64,000 nt of DNA from Arenicola marina (lineage: Eukaryota > Annelida > Polychaeta > Arenicolidae). The notes below the pieces were generated by a model that was not told where the DNA came from, did not search any database, and saw only the letters and a list, made by a program, of their open reading frames with translations. The stretch's first letter is position 1. Every line of letters begins with the position of its first letter. Below, piece after piece: positions 1 to 11,400 of the stretch. Position numbers and translations under genes: made by a program. Location of the stretch: positions 26,883,143 to 26,947,142 of the forward strand of contig OZ025265.1 of assembly GCA_964019135.1 (NCBI GenBank), read 5' to 3'.

Positions 1-730
1 ATACAGAGCGGTTTTGCTGGGGGAAAAAGTCGAACAGGTCTGCCTAGAGCTGTGACACATAGAGCAAGTCAATATAGGATACCCCTTCTGTGCAGATCCT
101 GGAGGTGAAAAGTCCTTCCGAATGGTGCGAAGTCCATCGGGGCACCTTTTGGAGGTAACAAAGCGGGGCTGTAAACACAGCGGTGTATTAAGTACCCCCC
201 AGGACAAATATGACCCTGTCCTATTGGTAAAAAAAGGCACCAGCTGTACTTATTTAGCTTCTTCAAAGCTACATGTAGAAATAATTTTTCGACAAGATTT
301 TAAACAAATAAATATTAAGTGTGGTCTAGCAAGCTATTATGGTAAAGTAAGTTTTACATGGAAAAATGACCAGAAAGTGTCTCATATATCGATGACTATG
401 TTGCTGCTCATAGCGATAAAATGGAAAAACTTTCATGGCCACTCTCCAACTACAATAGTTTTTGATGGATAATGGAGGCAAAATGCATTAAAACAGAGAA
501 CATATTCTTAACCCATTAATGCCCAGGCAGAGACGGCGTCGACAAAGTTTTATTTCTTTGCCATTTATTATCATCAAGAAGGACAGAAAGACATGTTTGC
601 AATCTGAAAGCTGCTTCTTTATTTGAATATGAAAATGTTGGGCGTCATATATATGTAGGACGCTAAGCAGCAGGGTATAAGCAAAATTTACAAATGTAAG
701 TCACTACAGTTTATTTAGGAACTTTTCTTG
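1..730. other. No recognisable gene
   Basis: A 116-codon open frame lies on the plus strand at 122-472, but I recognise no domain, splice context or repeat in it. Nothing else in this stretch could be assigned. Confidence 0.4.
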
Positions 731-2580
731 TAGTTTAGGGCGCGGGCTATGGCTCCGGCGCGGCTTAGGGCTCCGGAAACTGGACTAGTGCCCCAGGCTA
801 TGGGTTATGGCTCCGGTCGCCAGGCTATGGCTCCAGCGCGGCTTAGGGCTCCGGAAACTGGACTAGTGCTCCAGGCTATGGGTTATGGCTCCGGTCGCCA
901 GGCCATGGCTCCGGGAGGCTCTGGGCGCGGGCTATGCTTCCAAGCGCGGGCTATGGCTCCGAGCACGAGCTATGGCTCCGAGCGCGGGCTATGGCTCCAA
1001 GCGCGGGCTATGGCTCCGAGCACGAGCTATGCTTCCAAGCGCGGGCTATGGCTCCGAGCACGAGCTATGGCTCCGAGCACGAGCTATGGCTCCGAGCACG
1101 AGCTATGGCTCCAAGCGCGGGCTATGGCTCCGAGCGCGGGCTATGGCTCCGAGCACGAGCTATGGCTCCGAGCGCGGGCTATGGCTCCGAGCGCGGGCTA
1201 TGGCTCCGAGCACGAGCTATGCTTCCAAGCGCGGGCTATGGCTCCGAGCACGAGCTATGCTTCCAAGCGCGGGCCATGGCTCCGAGCACGAGCTATGGCT
1301 CCAAGCGCGGGCTATGGCTCCTAGCACTCGTGAGCTATGGCTCCGAGCGCAGGCTATGGCTCCGAGCGCGGGCTATGGCTCCAAGCGCGGGCTATGGCTC
1401 CGAGCACGAGCTATGCTTCCAAGCGCGGGCTATGGCTCCGAGCACGAGCTATGGCTCCGAGCACGAGCTATGGCTCCAAGCGCGGGCTATGGCTCCTAGC
1501 ACTCGTGAGCTATGGCTCCGAGCGCGGGCTATGGCTCCGAGCGCGGGCTATGGCTCCGAGCACGAGCTATGGCTCCGAGCGCGGGCTATGGCTCCGAGCG
1601 CGAGCTATGGCTCCGAGCGCGGGCTATGGCTCCGAGCACGAGCTATGCTTCCAAGCGCGGGCTATGGCTCCGAGCACGAGCTATGCTTCCAAGCGCGGGC
1701 CATGGCTCCGAGCACGAGCTATGGCTCCAAGCGCGGGCTATGGCTCCAAGCGCGGGCTATGGCTCCGAGCACGAGCTATGCTTCCAAGCGCGGGCTATGG
1801 CTCCGAGCACGAGCTATGGCTCCGAGCACGAGCTATGGCTCCGAGCACGAGCTATGGCTCCAAGCGCGGGCTATGGCTCCTAGCACTCGTGAGCTATGGC
1901 TCCGAGCGCGGGCTATGGCTCCGAGCGCGGGCTATGGCTCCGAGCGCGGGCTATGGCTCCGAGCACGAGCTATGACTCCGAGCGCGGGCTATGGCTCCGA
2001 GCGCGAGCTATGGCTCCGAGCGCGGGCTATGGCTCCGAGCGCGAGCTATGGCTCCGAGCACGAGCTATATCTCAGAGCGCGGGCTATGGCTCCGAGCACG
2101 AGCTATGGCTCCGATCGCGGGCTATGGCTCCGAGCGCGAGCTATGGCTCCGAGCACGAGCTATATCTCAGAGCGTGGGCTATGGCTCCGAGCACGAGCTA
2201 TATCTCAGAGCGCGGGCTATGGCTCCGAGCACGAGCTATGGCTCCGAGCGCGGGCTATGGCTCCGAGCACGAGCTATGGCTCCGAGCGCGGGCTATGGCT
2301 ACGAGCGCTGGTTATGGCGTTGGATTACGACTCCGGGCGCGGGCTATGGCTAACTGCGCTGGACTATGTCTCCGTGCCCTGGGTTGGCGCTCCAGGCTCC
2401 GGTCGCCAGTCTATGGCTCCAGACTATGGCTCCGGCCTATGGCTCCGGATGCGCGCTATGGCTGCGGGCTATGGCTCCGGACACGAACTAGGGTTTCGTG
2501 CGCTGGACTATTGCTCTAGGCTTCGGTCGCCGGTCTATGGCTCTGGGCTATGGCTCCGAATGCGGGCTAGGACTCCCGAA
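731..2580. repeat. 19-bp GC-rich minisatellite
   Basis: The core unit is GCTATGGCTCCGAGCGCGG, alternating with a variant carrying GAGCACGA in the second half. Roughly 70 or more copies lie between about 910 and 2330. The array opens with a related 78-bp block present twice (about 744-908) and decays into degenerate copies up to about 2580. The unit has no stop codon in any plus-strand frame and 19 is not a multiple of 3, so frames rotate. This explains the overlapping open frames of up to 600 codons, which I do not regard as genes. Confidence 0.95.
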
Positions 2581-2617
2581 GCGGGTGGGTGTGAGATGCA
2601 TGGAGGGTTGCAGCCGG

Positions 2618-3000
2618 GAAGAGAGAGAGGGCGGAAGAGACGGTGGCTTCGAGGGAGGGCGGAAGAGACGGTGGCTTCCAGGGAGGGCGGAACAGACAGT
2701 GGCTTCGAGGGAGGGCGGAAGAGACGGTGGCATTGAGGGAGGGCGGAAGAGACGGTGGCTTTGAGGGAGGGCGGAAGAGACGGTGGCTTCGGGGGAGGGC
2801 GGAAGAGACGGTGGCTTCGAGGGAGGGCGGAAGAGACGGTGGCTTCGAGGGAGGGCGGAAGAGACGGTGGCTTCGAGGGAGGGCGGAAGAGACGGTGGCT
2901 TCCAGGGAGGGCGGAAGAGACGGTGGCTTCGAGGGAGGGCGGAAGAGACGGTGGCATTGAGGGATGGCAGAAGAGACGGTGGCATTGAGGGAGGGAGGGG
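2618..3000. repeat. 28-bp purine-rich minisatellite
   Basis: About 13 tandem copies of a 28-bp unit containing GAGGGAGGGCGGAAGAGACG. It directly follows the 19-bp array. It is strongly purine-rich on the plus strand. Long open frames on both strands are by-products of the repeat. Confidence 0.95.
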
Positions 3001-3087
3001 ACGATTATACCACAGAAAGCCCCCGTGCGCGGGACTATGGCTGCGGATGCGGGTTATGGTTGGTTGGTTATTCAGGACGCTTTAACC

Positions 3088-3300
3088 ACTTTTGGTCATA
3101 TGGCGTTAATGGGAGAAGGAAGGGAGAGTGGAGCCATGTCCCCGGGGGTAACCCCCTACTCTTTACGAAGAAAGACATGGTATCTTTATCCTGCGACCAC
3201 ACAGACATGGCCACAGCAGGGTTCGAACCACCGACCCTAGTGCCGTTAGGCTCTCAGGTGACCAGAGCACTCTAGCCCACTGAGCTGTCGCGCCGGCCCC
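3088..3300 (-). mobile_element. tRNA-derived SINE
   Basis: Read on the minus strand, the head at 3300 has an RNA polymerase III A-box-like stretch (CAGCTCAGTGGGCTAGAG, about 3254-3285). A perfect B box, GGTTCGAACC, lies near 3220-3230, at tRNA-like spacing. The body continues to about 3088. The 19-bp minisatellite motif GATGCGGGTTATGG occurs on both sides, so the SINE sits inside the array. That motif could be the target duplication or simply two array units. No transcription terminator or 3' LINE-like tail was identified. Confidence 0.75.
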
Positions 3301-3500
3301 TATGATGCGGGTTATGGATCCGTATGCTGGATAAGTGCTCCAAGCTCTGGGTTATGTCTACGAGCGCGGGCTATGGCTCCCGGCTATGGCTCAGGGTTAT
3401 GGCTTTGGGCGTGGGCTATGGCTTGAGGCGTGCGCTATGGTTTGGGGCGCGAGCTATGGCTTGGGGCGTGCGCTATGGCTTGGGGCGCGGCCCAAGACAC
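3301..3500. repeat. Degenerate continuation of the 19-bp minisatellite
   Basis: Repeated GCTATGGCTTGGGGCG-type units resume after the SINE. They have diverged from the main array, as expected for the edge of an old array. Confidence 0.75.
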
Positions 3501-6500
3501 TGGCACTCGCCTTACTATCAAGTAATGACAGGCCATTGCGGGAAATACATAGAATTCCTCAGGGTACGGTTCAAGTGACAACTTTGTCGAAGGCGGCATG
3601 CGACGTTTTCCTTGGGAACGCAGTTTATTTTACAGGAATCACCCACAGAAAAAGCCAAATTTATTTTGGGTTCAAGCACAGTCTTCAGTTAGAGATGCGT
3701 ACATGTATACTGGCCACTTTTAGTATGTGAAACCACCAGTAGTAAATAAAGTAAATATTGCATTTTGAGATAGGCAAACAAGGTATTGGAAACGTTCACA
3801 CCCTTTAAATCAGGTCTCAATGCAGTGAGTCTTAGAGCGTGAACTTAATAAAGGATAGCAAGAGTACTTTTGTCATACAGGGCATGGCATAAGTTTACAA
3901 GATCATACCCATAACCATCCATATATTATAATAATAACTGGGATTGAACAGTTACCAAAATGTGATCTATGCTTCTGAAATTCCGATTCCGTCTTGGAAA
4001 TGAAATTCCCTGTTTTCCCTGACCTGTGGGAACACTGTTATGGGACATTAATTTAAATAAAATATTGTGTAGTCTGTATGCTATTTTATTTGAAGGAAAC
4101 CCCTTAAATAAATACATATACAATAGTTTCTAATGCTTAGCACCAAAAAACCAAAACAATAGTAGGTCTATGGACAGATACGTTACAGTACAAAGATCAT
4201 AGCTAATGTGGAGAAAGTGAGTTAAAATTGGGGGGGGGGGGGGGGGGGGAGGGGGAGCTGCCATGTTAATTGACCCTCGTGGCATGCCGCACGAAATACC
4301 CCCTTTTTTCAAATATACTTGCTCCAAAACACCCTTTTTGTCTGCCTGAATTATGTTTTATTACTTAAAACACCTGTGAGCTGTCGCAGTCATGCATTGA
4401 ACGAGTCATGCAGTTTGTGTGTTCGCAGGCACAGCCTCATGTTGGTGTCAGTATAGACAGTCTGTGTATAAGGCGTATAGGGGTATCTGTTTCATCACAA
4501 ATGGTCGATCTTAGGCCTCAATGGACACCCACAGAACTTCCCACCAGGTTCGCATATTAGTGCCCCCCCCCAACATCTGCCCAAGGGGGGGGGGGGTTGT
4601 CCTAGAACTATATAACATATTTTCCATCTATATATAACTAAAGCTTGCAGAACAAGACTCATAAGTTTTTTCAAGTTTCCAGTACTTTTTAAAGATTATT
4701 TAACAGATTTTTTTATCTAATATTATCTGAAACTGTATTTTGATGCAAAATATCTGCTATATAGCCGCCCCCCCCCCCGTTCCTGCTGGAATAAAGGTAG
4801 TAGATCTGCTGTATTCAATTGTAAAATGGAAGTTGATCATCCAGGTCAACATTTAAAGTCACACACATACAAATACCGGTACCTCTTTAAAGACCGCCTC
4901 CATGCAACTCCCCGCCCATCCCAAAAGCAAACAAGATACTACAGGAAATACAGCCCCACTGGTCACAGCCACCCACCTGCGACATCCAGGTGACAAACTA
5001 CAGTGGGACAATTCAAAGTTATATCCCAACCCAGAATAAAAGCCAGCTGATGATCGGAGAGGGAATTCAATTGCAACTTTTCCGGCAGTTTCCAAAGGTG
5101 GATGCTTGTCTTGGCCATTAACTCCCAATATGGGGAATAGACCCAATGAATGACGAATGCTCACAAAATAGTGAGAGCAGGGGCTAACACAGGGGCAGAG
5201 GTCCTTCCCGGTCCCCTTTTCTCAAATGTCCCTAAGCTACCATAGATGTGGCCACCCCCCCGCCCAACTCTCCTGTTTGTCGTTGATCCCAGGTGCCCTA
5301 CTTTGTTGCCACCCCTCCCCCACCCTGATTTTCATATACACCCCAATGTGTATAGCTACCCCTGCTTTTCTTCAGTCACCAGTCTTCAACCGAGCCGGAG
5401 GCAAGACTGGAATAGACCAGAATTGTACAAATGATCCAGAATTCAGGTAAAAAGAAAATTCCAAAGTCAAGATTCCTCAAATATACTCATGATTTCATGA
5501 TTTGCTCTATCATCCGGGCAAGGAGCAGATACAGGATTTTGGATAGGGGAGGGTGACTGTTTGAAAAATTTACGAATGGTGGTGTCTGCTGCTGGGGCCT
5601 AGCTAGAAACAAGCTTCATAAACATGGAAGGCACTTGACCGTATTTAAATAAAGATTTTAATTGACCAGCACTCTAATTGCCAGGTGAATGCTCAGCAAC
5701 ATTCATCCACACCTAAAGAACATGATGACATGATTTTGTTAAACCCTGTCAATAAGTTTTCAAACAGTGTCTGTTTATAAGGGTTAGGGTAGACCCTGAA
5801 ACAGAGTCTGTTTCGCGAAGCAGACCTGCATTTCGCGAAATGGACCAGTAAGTGGCATGCAAACCAATGATAATGATACCAAACTTACATTTGTAATGTG
5901 AGGTTATGCTTTTCTAAGACACAAACAATATTTCTTCATGCCAACAGTCCATTGACAGAAGACACACTTTAGCAAACATACTAAAACATGTCATAAAATG
6001 ACAGTTGCTATGGCGACGAAAATGCTCTGAACAATACATGCTCTATATTTACACCAGCCATGTGCGCCATGGCATTTATAGAGCCTTTCATTGACTATGA
6101 TTTAGTCTATTTGCAACGTTTCTGCTGCCAATGTAAATGGAAAACAGCATGGACAAATATTGTTTGTGTTGTTAAAAAGGGATAACACTGCAGTACACAC
6201 ATAAGTTTAGTATCATTAAAATTGCATGTGTGTTTTTCTCCCGTCAGTGATTTGCAAATTGATCGCAGCAAATTCGCTGAAAATATGGGCTGAACCATCA
6301 GTCTACAGCATTTATGACTGACTTTAGTGACACTGACAAGACATTTCAGTTGAAGACATTTTAAGGATGCATCTATGGAAGATCTTTATCTCCTTCACCA
6401 ATGGGAGGTCCATTTGGCGGGTGGGGGTGTTTGTGTGGGGGCTTGGTCAGTTGGTTGGTCGAGCGATTAAGTAGAGATGGGTGTTAATTGAGTGGTTCCA

Positions 6501-7254
6501 GTTAACATTCGATTGAGGTTGTCGCTGGTCGAGATGGTTGGGAGGCCAGATCATTTTTTATTTTTTTAGAAATATAACGCAAACTGTATACCATGCAAAA
6601 GATCTCGCCAAGAGAAAAACAATTTGTGCTAATTTGAGTGATCTATTCATTTGAATGAATTAACGAAGTTGCACAAATTACCTGCTAACTTTTCTGCCAG
6701 TTTTGTGACATTATTAGGAACGAACTGTTTTCTTTAGCAAGCTCTCTCAGCGCCTGCTACACATAGAGATCGTTGAAGAAGCAATGCCAAAGGCACAGCT
6801 AGTCCAGTGGTACTTATTCTAATGCTATATCTCCCCCTGCAAACATGTTTTCCACAGGTTGGCTGATACAAGTACTCCAGGCAGAAGTACAATAATTAGA
6901 ACAGCCTGCAATGTAATTTGCATACAGTCACATGAGACATATAAGTGACTTGAAACTATACTTCGGTTTGCAACCTCCAACAGTTCCCATTCGAAATGCC
7001 ATTTACCCAGTTAAGATAATGTCGTCACACTACTCTATTTGTGTCCAAGACTCTCATCCGTCAAAATAGTTTGATTTCTAGAGTTGACATAATCAACAGT
7101 CATTGATAGCGGTTGATTTCTGCATGATTTTATAAAACAATATGGCCACGCATATGGTGACATCAGAATGTTAGCCTTGTTTAGGCATGAATAACTCGCT
7201 ACAAAGTCAATACAACTTTATTTTATTTTGATAAAAGAGACTTTTAAAAGTCAT
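3501..7254. other. Non-coding stretch with an old inverted repeat
   Basis: No gene recognised. Poly-G or poly-C runs occur near 4231, 4581 and 4768. Segments 5868-5966 and 6125-6222 are diverged inverted copies of each other, sharing for instance CACAAACAATATTT and its complement. They may be the arms of a decayed short transposon. Confidence 0.5.
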
Positions 7255-7440
7255 ATGAAATGACTTCCAACACTAGTAACAGGATAACAGTACACGATTA
7301 CACAACACACTGCCTTTCCATTGCATCCTGCTTACGCTGCTAATCCCTGGACCCCCCCTTCAGTGATTCACCACCAACACCCCCCCCCCCCCAGTGGCCA
7401 ACTTAAGCGGTAGCCAGGTTAAAACGCGGCCACAGCACAT
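7255..7440. repeat. Interspersed repeat, copy 1
   Basis: Shares CACTAGTAACAGGAT, CACGATTACACAACACA and GCTGCTAATCCCT in the same order with 40515-40712. Both copies run into a poly-C tract followed by a GCCAACTTAA motif. The unit is probably a short dispersed element. No TIR was identified. Confidence 0.7.
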
Positions 7441-7559
7441 GTGGACCTTTACACCTAATATTTACAAATATATGTTTTCTTACACACCAGCCTTTAACAC
7501 TTACCGTAAGGAGCTTCTCTCATGAATGAGAACAGAGGGACGATGTTATTCAATTCATG

Positions 7560-7725
7560 GGCATGAGTAGCTGTGATTTCCAGATGGGCAGCTTGGATCG
7601 AAAATAAAACAAAAATAAATGGCAAATCATACATTGACTTATTCCTTCAATTTACCGATGGGGGCTGGAGAGGGCTGGGATTTACCAAAGGGGGCTTGAT
7701 GGAGGGGGCCTGGTGAATAAATTAT
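7560..7725. mobile_element. Partial copy of the GGGGGCT-type short inverted-repeat element
   Basis: Carries the internal motif GCAGCTTGGAT followed by AT-rich sequence and the terminal-type motif TTACCGATGGGGGCTGGAG. Both recur in the element at 8613-9384. Only one end is visible. Confidence 0.55.
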
Positions 7726-7730
7726 GTGTC

Positions 7731-8095
7731 CAATTTATAAAAACATATATCATAATTCCAATTTATAAAAACATATATTATAATTCCAATTTATAAAAAC
7801 ATATATTATAATTCCAATTTATAAAAACATATATTATAATTCCAATTTATAAAAACATATATTATAATTCCAATTTATAAAAACATATCACTTCAATTTA
7901 TAAAAACATATATTATAATTCCAATTTATAAAAACATGTTATAAGCTTAATATATAAAATGTATAAAAACATGTTATAATATATAAAATTTATACAAACA
8001 TATATTATTATTCCAATTTATAAACACATAAGCATATTATAATATATAAAATTGATAAAAACATATATTATTATTCCAATTTATAATTAACATCA
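7731..8095. repeat. 28-bp AT-rich tandem array
   Basis: About 12-13 copies of a 28-bp unit that includes TTTATAAAAACATATATTAT. The first six or so are nearly identical and later ones are degenerate with deletions. Confidence 0.9.
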
Positions 8096-8317
8096 AACAA
8101 CCCTCAGAGACTCAACAGAAAACGGACATTGACAGACCCCTTATCTGACTTGGATTACGTTTTGGCAACTGGCATGCAACACTATCGACTGACAATGACA
8201 GAGTGGACGGCAATGACCAACAAGCAACTGAACAAGAGAAGCTGGGCCTTCATAAGAAACAGATGCAGAAAAGGGACTGTCCATATCAGACACCCTTGGG
8301 GGGGGGGGAAACTAGCC

Positions 8318-8405
8318 CTGTAACATGGCCCACAGGTCGCAGGGCAGACCGGATGGCCATGGATTACCGATCACGGCCTGTCATCCGATAGCAGGGGGTG
8401 GTGAA
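8318..8405. repeat. Inverted repeat arm, left
   Basis: An inverted, diverged copy lies at 8990-9085. Shared blocks include TGTAACATGGCC, GGCCATGGA and TACCGATCACGGCCT. The spacing suggests arms of a short element, or two opposed copies of one repeat. Confidence 0.7.
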
Positions 8406-8612
8406 GATTGAAGGCCCCATGCGCTATTTGTGAATTCAAATCAAACCTTCTGCCACTCACCGCCATTTAAAAATTTGCTTGTTTCCTCCTCAAAAACAAG
8501 GTTGGTTCCACTCTCACAGCAACAGGCACTCAGCTGCTTATATGGCGTTAGTGATGCAAGAATGAGCGCCCTCTGGCATGAGAGTTAGCCTTCCGTGGCA
8601 CTAGCGGGTACG

Positions 8613-9384
8613 TCTAATTACCGAAGGGGGCTGGAAGGGGCCAGGATTTACCGAAGGGGGCTCGATGGAAGGGGTTGATGCTTAAATGAAAGGGGCTTGC
8701 TGGCATCTTGGATTAGAAATAAACGGCAGATTATTCATTTATTTATTCCTTCAATTTACTGAAGGGGGCTCGATGGAGGGGGTTGATGCTTCCCCTCCAG
8801 CCCCCTTCGGTAAATTTGAGGCCCCCTCCAGGGGAGAGTCCTGGCAGAAGCCATATTTTTTAAATGGAATTTGTAAGTAGCATGTGGGGTCTTCAATCTT
8901 TCTGCCTAACTGTTCATAAATGTATCCTAAACATGAATATGTGAAACATATGTGCAGTCTTCATCACATTCTTGTGGAATCCAGGAATGTTTGTCAACAC
9001 CCCATGCTATCGGATGATAGGCCGTGATCGGTATTCCATGGCCCTCTGGTCAGTCTTGCGGCCAGTAGGCCATGTTACAGAGCTAGGAAGAAATCTGGAC
9101 AACGAAAGCCAAGAAGAACAGAGAAGACAATGACAACTACAAAGATCAAAGTTACGGATTGATTTAAAGATGATATTATGTAAATAAAATATGTGTAATC
9201 ATTGAATGAATAAATAAATGATTTGCCTATTAGTATTTTCCTATTTGTTTTATTTCAATCCAAGCTGCCCGCCAGCCCCTTCCATTCAATAATCAACCCC
9301 CTCCATCTAGCCCCCTTCAGTGAATCCCGGCCTTCAGTAAATTCGAGGCTCCCTCCAGCCCCCTTCGGTAAGTAGACGGACCAG
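8613..9384. mobile_element. Short non-autonomous inverted-repeat element (MITE-like)
   Basis: The left end reads CGTCTAATTACCGAAGGGGG. The right end, read on the other strand, has CGTCTACTTACCGAAGGGGG, giving TIRs of at least 25 bp. The termini contain further direct and inverted copies of CCGAAGGGGGCT. A related poly-G-flanked block sits at 8755-8830. No transposase frame and no clear target duplication were found. It encloses the right arm of the 8318/8990 inverted pair. Confidence 0.65.
8990..9085. repeat. Inverted repeat arm, right
   Basis: Reverse complement of the block at 8318-8405 with scattered differences. It contains the complement of the same CCATGGA and CGATCACGGCC motifs. Confidence 0.7.
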
Positions 9385-9446
9385 GCCTAATGCATGGCAC
9401 ACTCCACTGGCATAGCCTGAATGTTCAGACATTACAGTTTGACGGT

Positions 9447-10061
9447 CTGATGCTTGGTTTCTAGACTTTTCGCCCGCTGGCTTGTTCGAACCCGGCTTTT
9501 TCGCACCCACCGGAGAATGCTAACAACCAAGCTGGCTGTTTCGCCCCCTTCGTAGTGCGAGCCCGCTGAGCCCGGCAGGGTGTGCCTGGCCGCGAGGTTG
9601 CGTAGGGCGAGGCCGAGGCCGCTGGGTCTGAAGGGTGGCCCAGCGGGGGTCTCGCGTATTAAGGAAATGGGGCGGGAGTGGGGGCTTCACGTAACCACTT
9701 TGGGCAGAGTACCGGAGCAGGCTGGCGATTTCTTCCTGGTCTGGGGCACTGTCTTGGAGCTCTTGGAAGGCAGGGCCGACGTGCTCCTCTATCAGGAAGG
9801 GTAGCGCTAGGAGCCTCCTGATGAAACAGTGCGTGGAGCTCCGTTCCATGTAGGCCTATCGCCTGCACCTTCCTCCAGATAGCCTGCGTCAGGTGGAAGA
9901 CGCACCCTTGCAGGGCAACCTGCTGAAACACACGCCATACCGCCTTCCACGCTCCGCTCTCAAAGAGCCCTACGAAAGGGGCGAAACAGCCGGCTTGGCT
10001 GTTAGCACTCTCCGGTGGGGGCGAAAAAGCCGAGGGCGAAAAGTCCAGTTACCTGATGCTT
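9447..10061 (-). mobile_element. Small MULE (Mutator-like) derivative with 9-bp target duplication
   Basis: The element spans about 9456-10052 and is flanked by the 9-bp direct repeat CTGATGCTT (9447-9455 and 10053-10061). Nine base pairs is the usual Mutator-superfamily duplication. The ends share TAGACTTTTCGCCC (left) and GGACTTTTCGCCC (right, complement). Longer subterminal homology includes GGCTGTTTCGCCCCC and its complement. The interior carries a transposase relic on the minus strand. It inserted into an older inverted-repeat sequence whose halves (around 9395-9445 and 10100-10135) share CTGAATGTTCAGAC in opposite orientation. Confidence 0.8.
9520..9931 (-). pseudogene. MULE transposase C-terminal relic
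   Basis: Two overlapping minus-strand frames carry consecutive parts of a MULE transposase. The first, from 9931, reads QGCVFHLTQAIWRKVQAIGL, the conserved CxxH segment typical of the end of the MULE transposase domain. The second, from 9849, reads RRLLALPFLIEEHVGPAFQE, which matches the family's following segment. The join lies near 9830-9850 and needs a frame change, so the gene is dead. N-terminal DNA-binding and most catalytic parts are absent. The assignment rests on family motifs I recognise, not on a search. Confidence 0.7.
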
Positions 10062-10136
10062 ACAGTAGGTTACAGTCACAAGAACAAGTGTCAAGACTGT
10101 ACCGTCTGAACATTCAGGTTAGCACTGCCACTCACA

Positions 10137-10239
10137 GGCACAGTAAATCAGTGGCGGGGGGAGGCCGGGGTGGGGGGAGGGGGTTGTGCGTTGTGGGGCC
10201 CCCTACCCACCCCCCCCCCCTCCACTGATTTACTGTGCC
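10137..10239. repeat. Short hairpin element with poly-G/poly-C centre
   Basis: An 18-bp perfect inverted repeat, GGCACAGTAAATCAGTGG at 10137-10154 and its complement at 10222-10239, encloses a G-rich then C-rich core. It is either a very small MITE or a stand-alone hairpin. Confidence 0.75.
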
Positions 10240-10926
10240 TGTGCTGCCGCTGATATTATCGCCCACAACAAATTTGATTTTATCTGCATCTGAGGTCGAA
10301 AACTACACAATTATGCAATTCTACATTACCTAAATAGATACAAGTTCAACATGTATATTTAATTATGTGTTCAATAGCCCTTCCTTCTGTTTTCTGGAGC
10401 ATTTGATGATCTATCGGCGACAAGGTAGCACCCACAGGCGGCGATAACCAAGGAAAAGCGCCAAGTTCTAGTGTCCGCGTCTCCTATTGGTTAACACATG
10501 CGGGCCCCGTTACAACGCAAAACGTTCTTAATATATATGCTGTGATTGGCGCGGGACCGTCTGGCTTTAAAACTCACGAGTGTTTAACGTCCTTTTCTGA
10601 CTCTGCAGTCGAACAGGTCGGACGTGTTATTACTGTTTTGTTATTCCTACTGTTTCAAATTATTCGCAATTTCTTACAACGACTTAAAGTTTGTTGAACA
10701 TTGTTAAGGCTCACTCCGAGCCTAGTTATTATATTTATCAAAGATCAATTTTCATTCGATAGCGGAGTTCTTTTTGCGAAGTTCAGCTTTTGTTCAATCC
10801 CCGTCGGTCACAGTCACAGGCACACTCTCCTTCTTAACATATCTTGGCCACGCGCCGTGCGGCGCTAGCCGTGTCCCCGTTTTCTCGGCCCGGGGTGCCG
10901 GGCTGCCACGCCCCACAGGCGGGATC
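10240..10926 (+). promoter_or_regulatory. Non-coding stretch with weak promoter-like features
   Basis: Two CCAAT-type boxes occur (CTATTGGTTAAC near 10492 and TGATTGGCGCG near 10542). An AT-rich TTTAAAA follows about 20-30 bp after the second, then moderately GC-rich sequence. No start codon with a convincing downstream frame follows before the transposon at 10929. I list it only because the element-box spacing is promoter-like. Confidence 0.2.
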
Positions 10927-10993
10927 TATGAGGGGCCATTTGGGTCACATTGGAATTTTCAACGCGTTCAATATTGAACGCGTGATAGCCAGC

Positions 10994-11176
10994 TTACGCG
11001 CGTAAGTGACTGGGTTACGCGCGTAAGTGACTGGGTTACGCGCGTAAGTGACTGGGTTACGCGCGTAAGTGGCTGGGTTACGCGCGTAAATGACTGGCTT
11101 ACGCGCGTAAGTGGCTGGGTTACGCACGTAAGTGACTGGGTTACGCGCGTAAGTGACGCGCGTAAGTGACTGGGTT
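10994..11176. repeat. Subterminal 21-bp array, left TIR
   Basis: About nine copies of a 21-bp unit TTACGCGCGTAAGTGACTGG plus one base. Each unit contains the perfect 12-bp palindrome TTACGCGCGTAA. Such arrays next to transposon ends often bind the transposase, but that role is inferred here. The open frames on the minus strand are repeat artefacts. Confidence 0.9.
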
Positions 11177-11400
11177 GACCTGTTGTAACCTGTTGACCAA
11201 TCAAGACCTTCCTTACATCGCGACATTTTGGCGGTATCTAAATTTACAAAATGGCGTGAGACTCCACCAGAGCAAGCGGTTTCGCCGATAGAACACAAGA
11301 GTCGAACTTAACCTTCATTCGACGCATGAAGTCCACACCGGTCGCCATCAGGGGGGGTTTGGAAGACTCCGCGCATGCGCGCTAAATGCACCATACAAGT

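Noticed and set aside
749-2736. Open frames of up to 600 codons with Tyr-Gly-Ser repeats
   Set aside because: They run through the 19-bp minisatellite in several frames at once. The repeat simply lacks stop codons.
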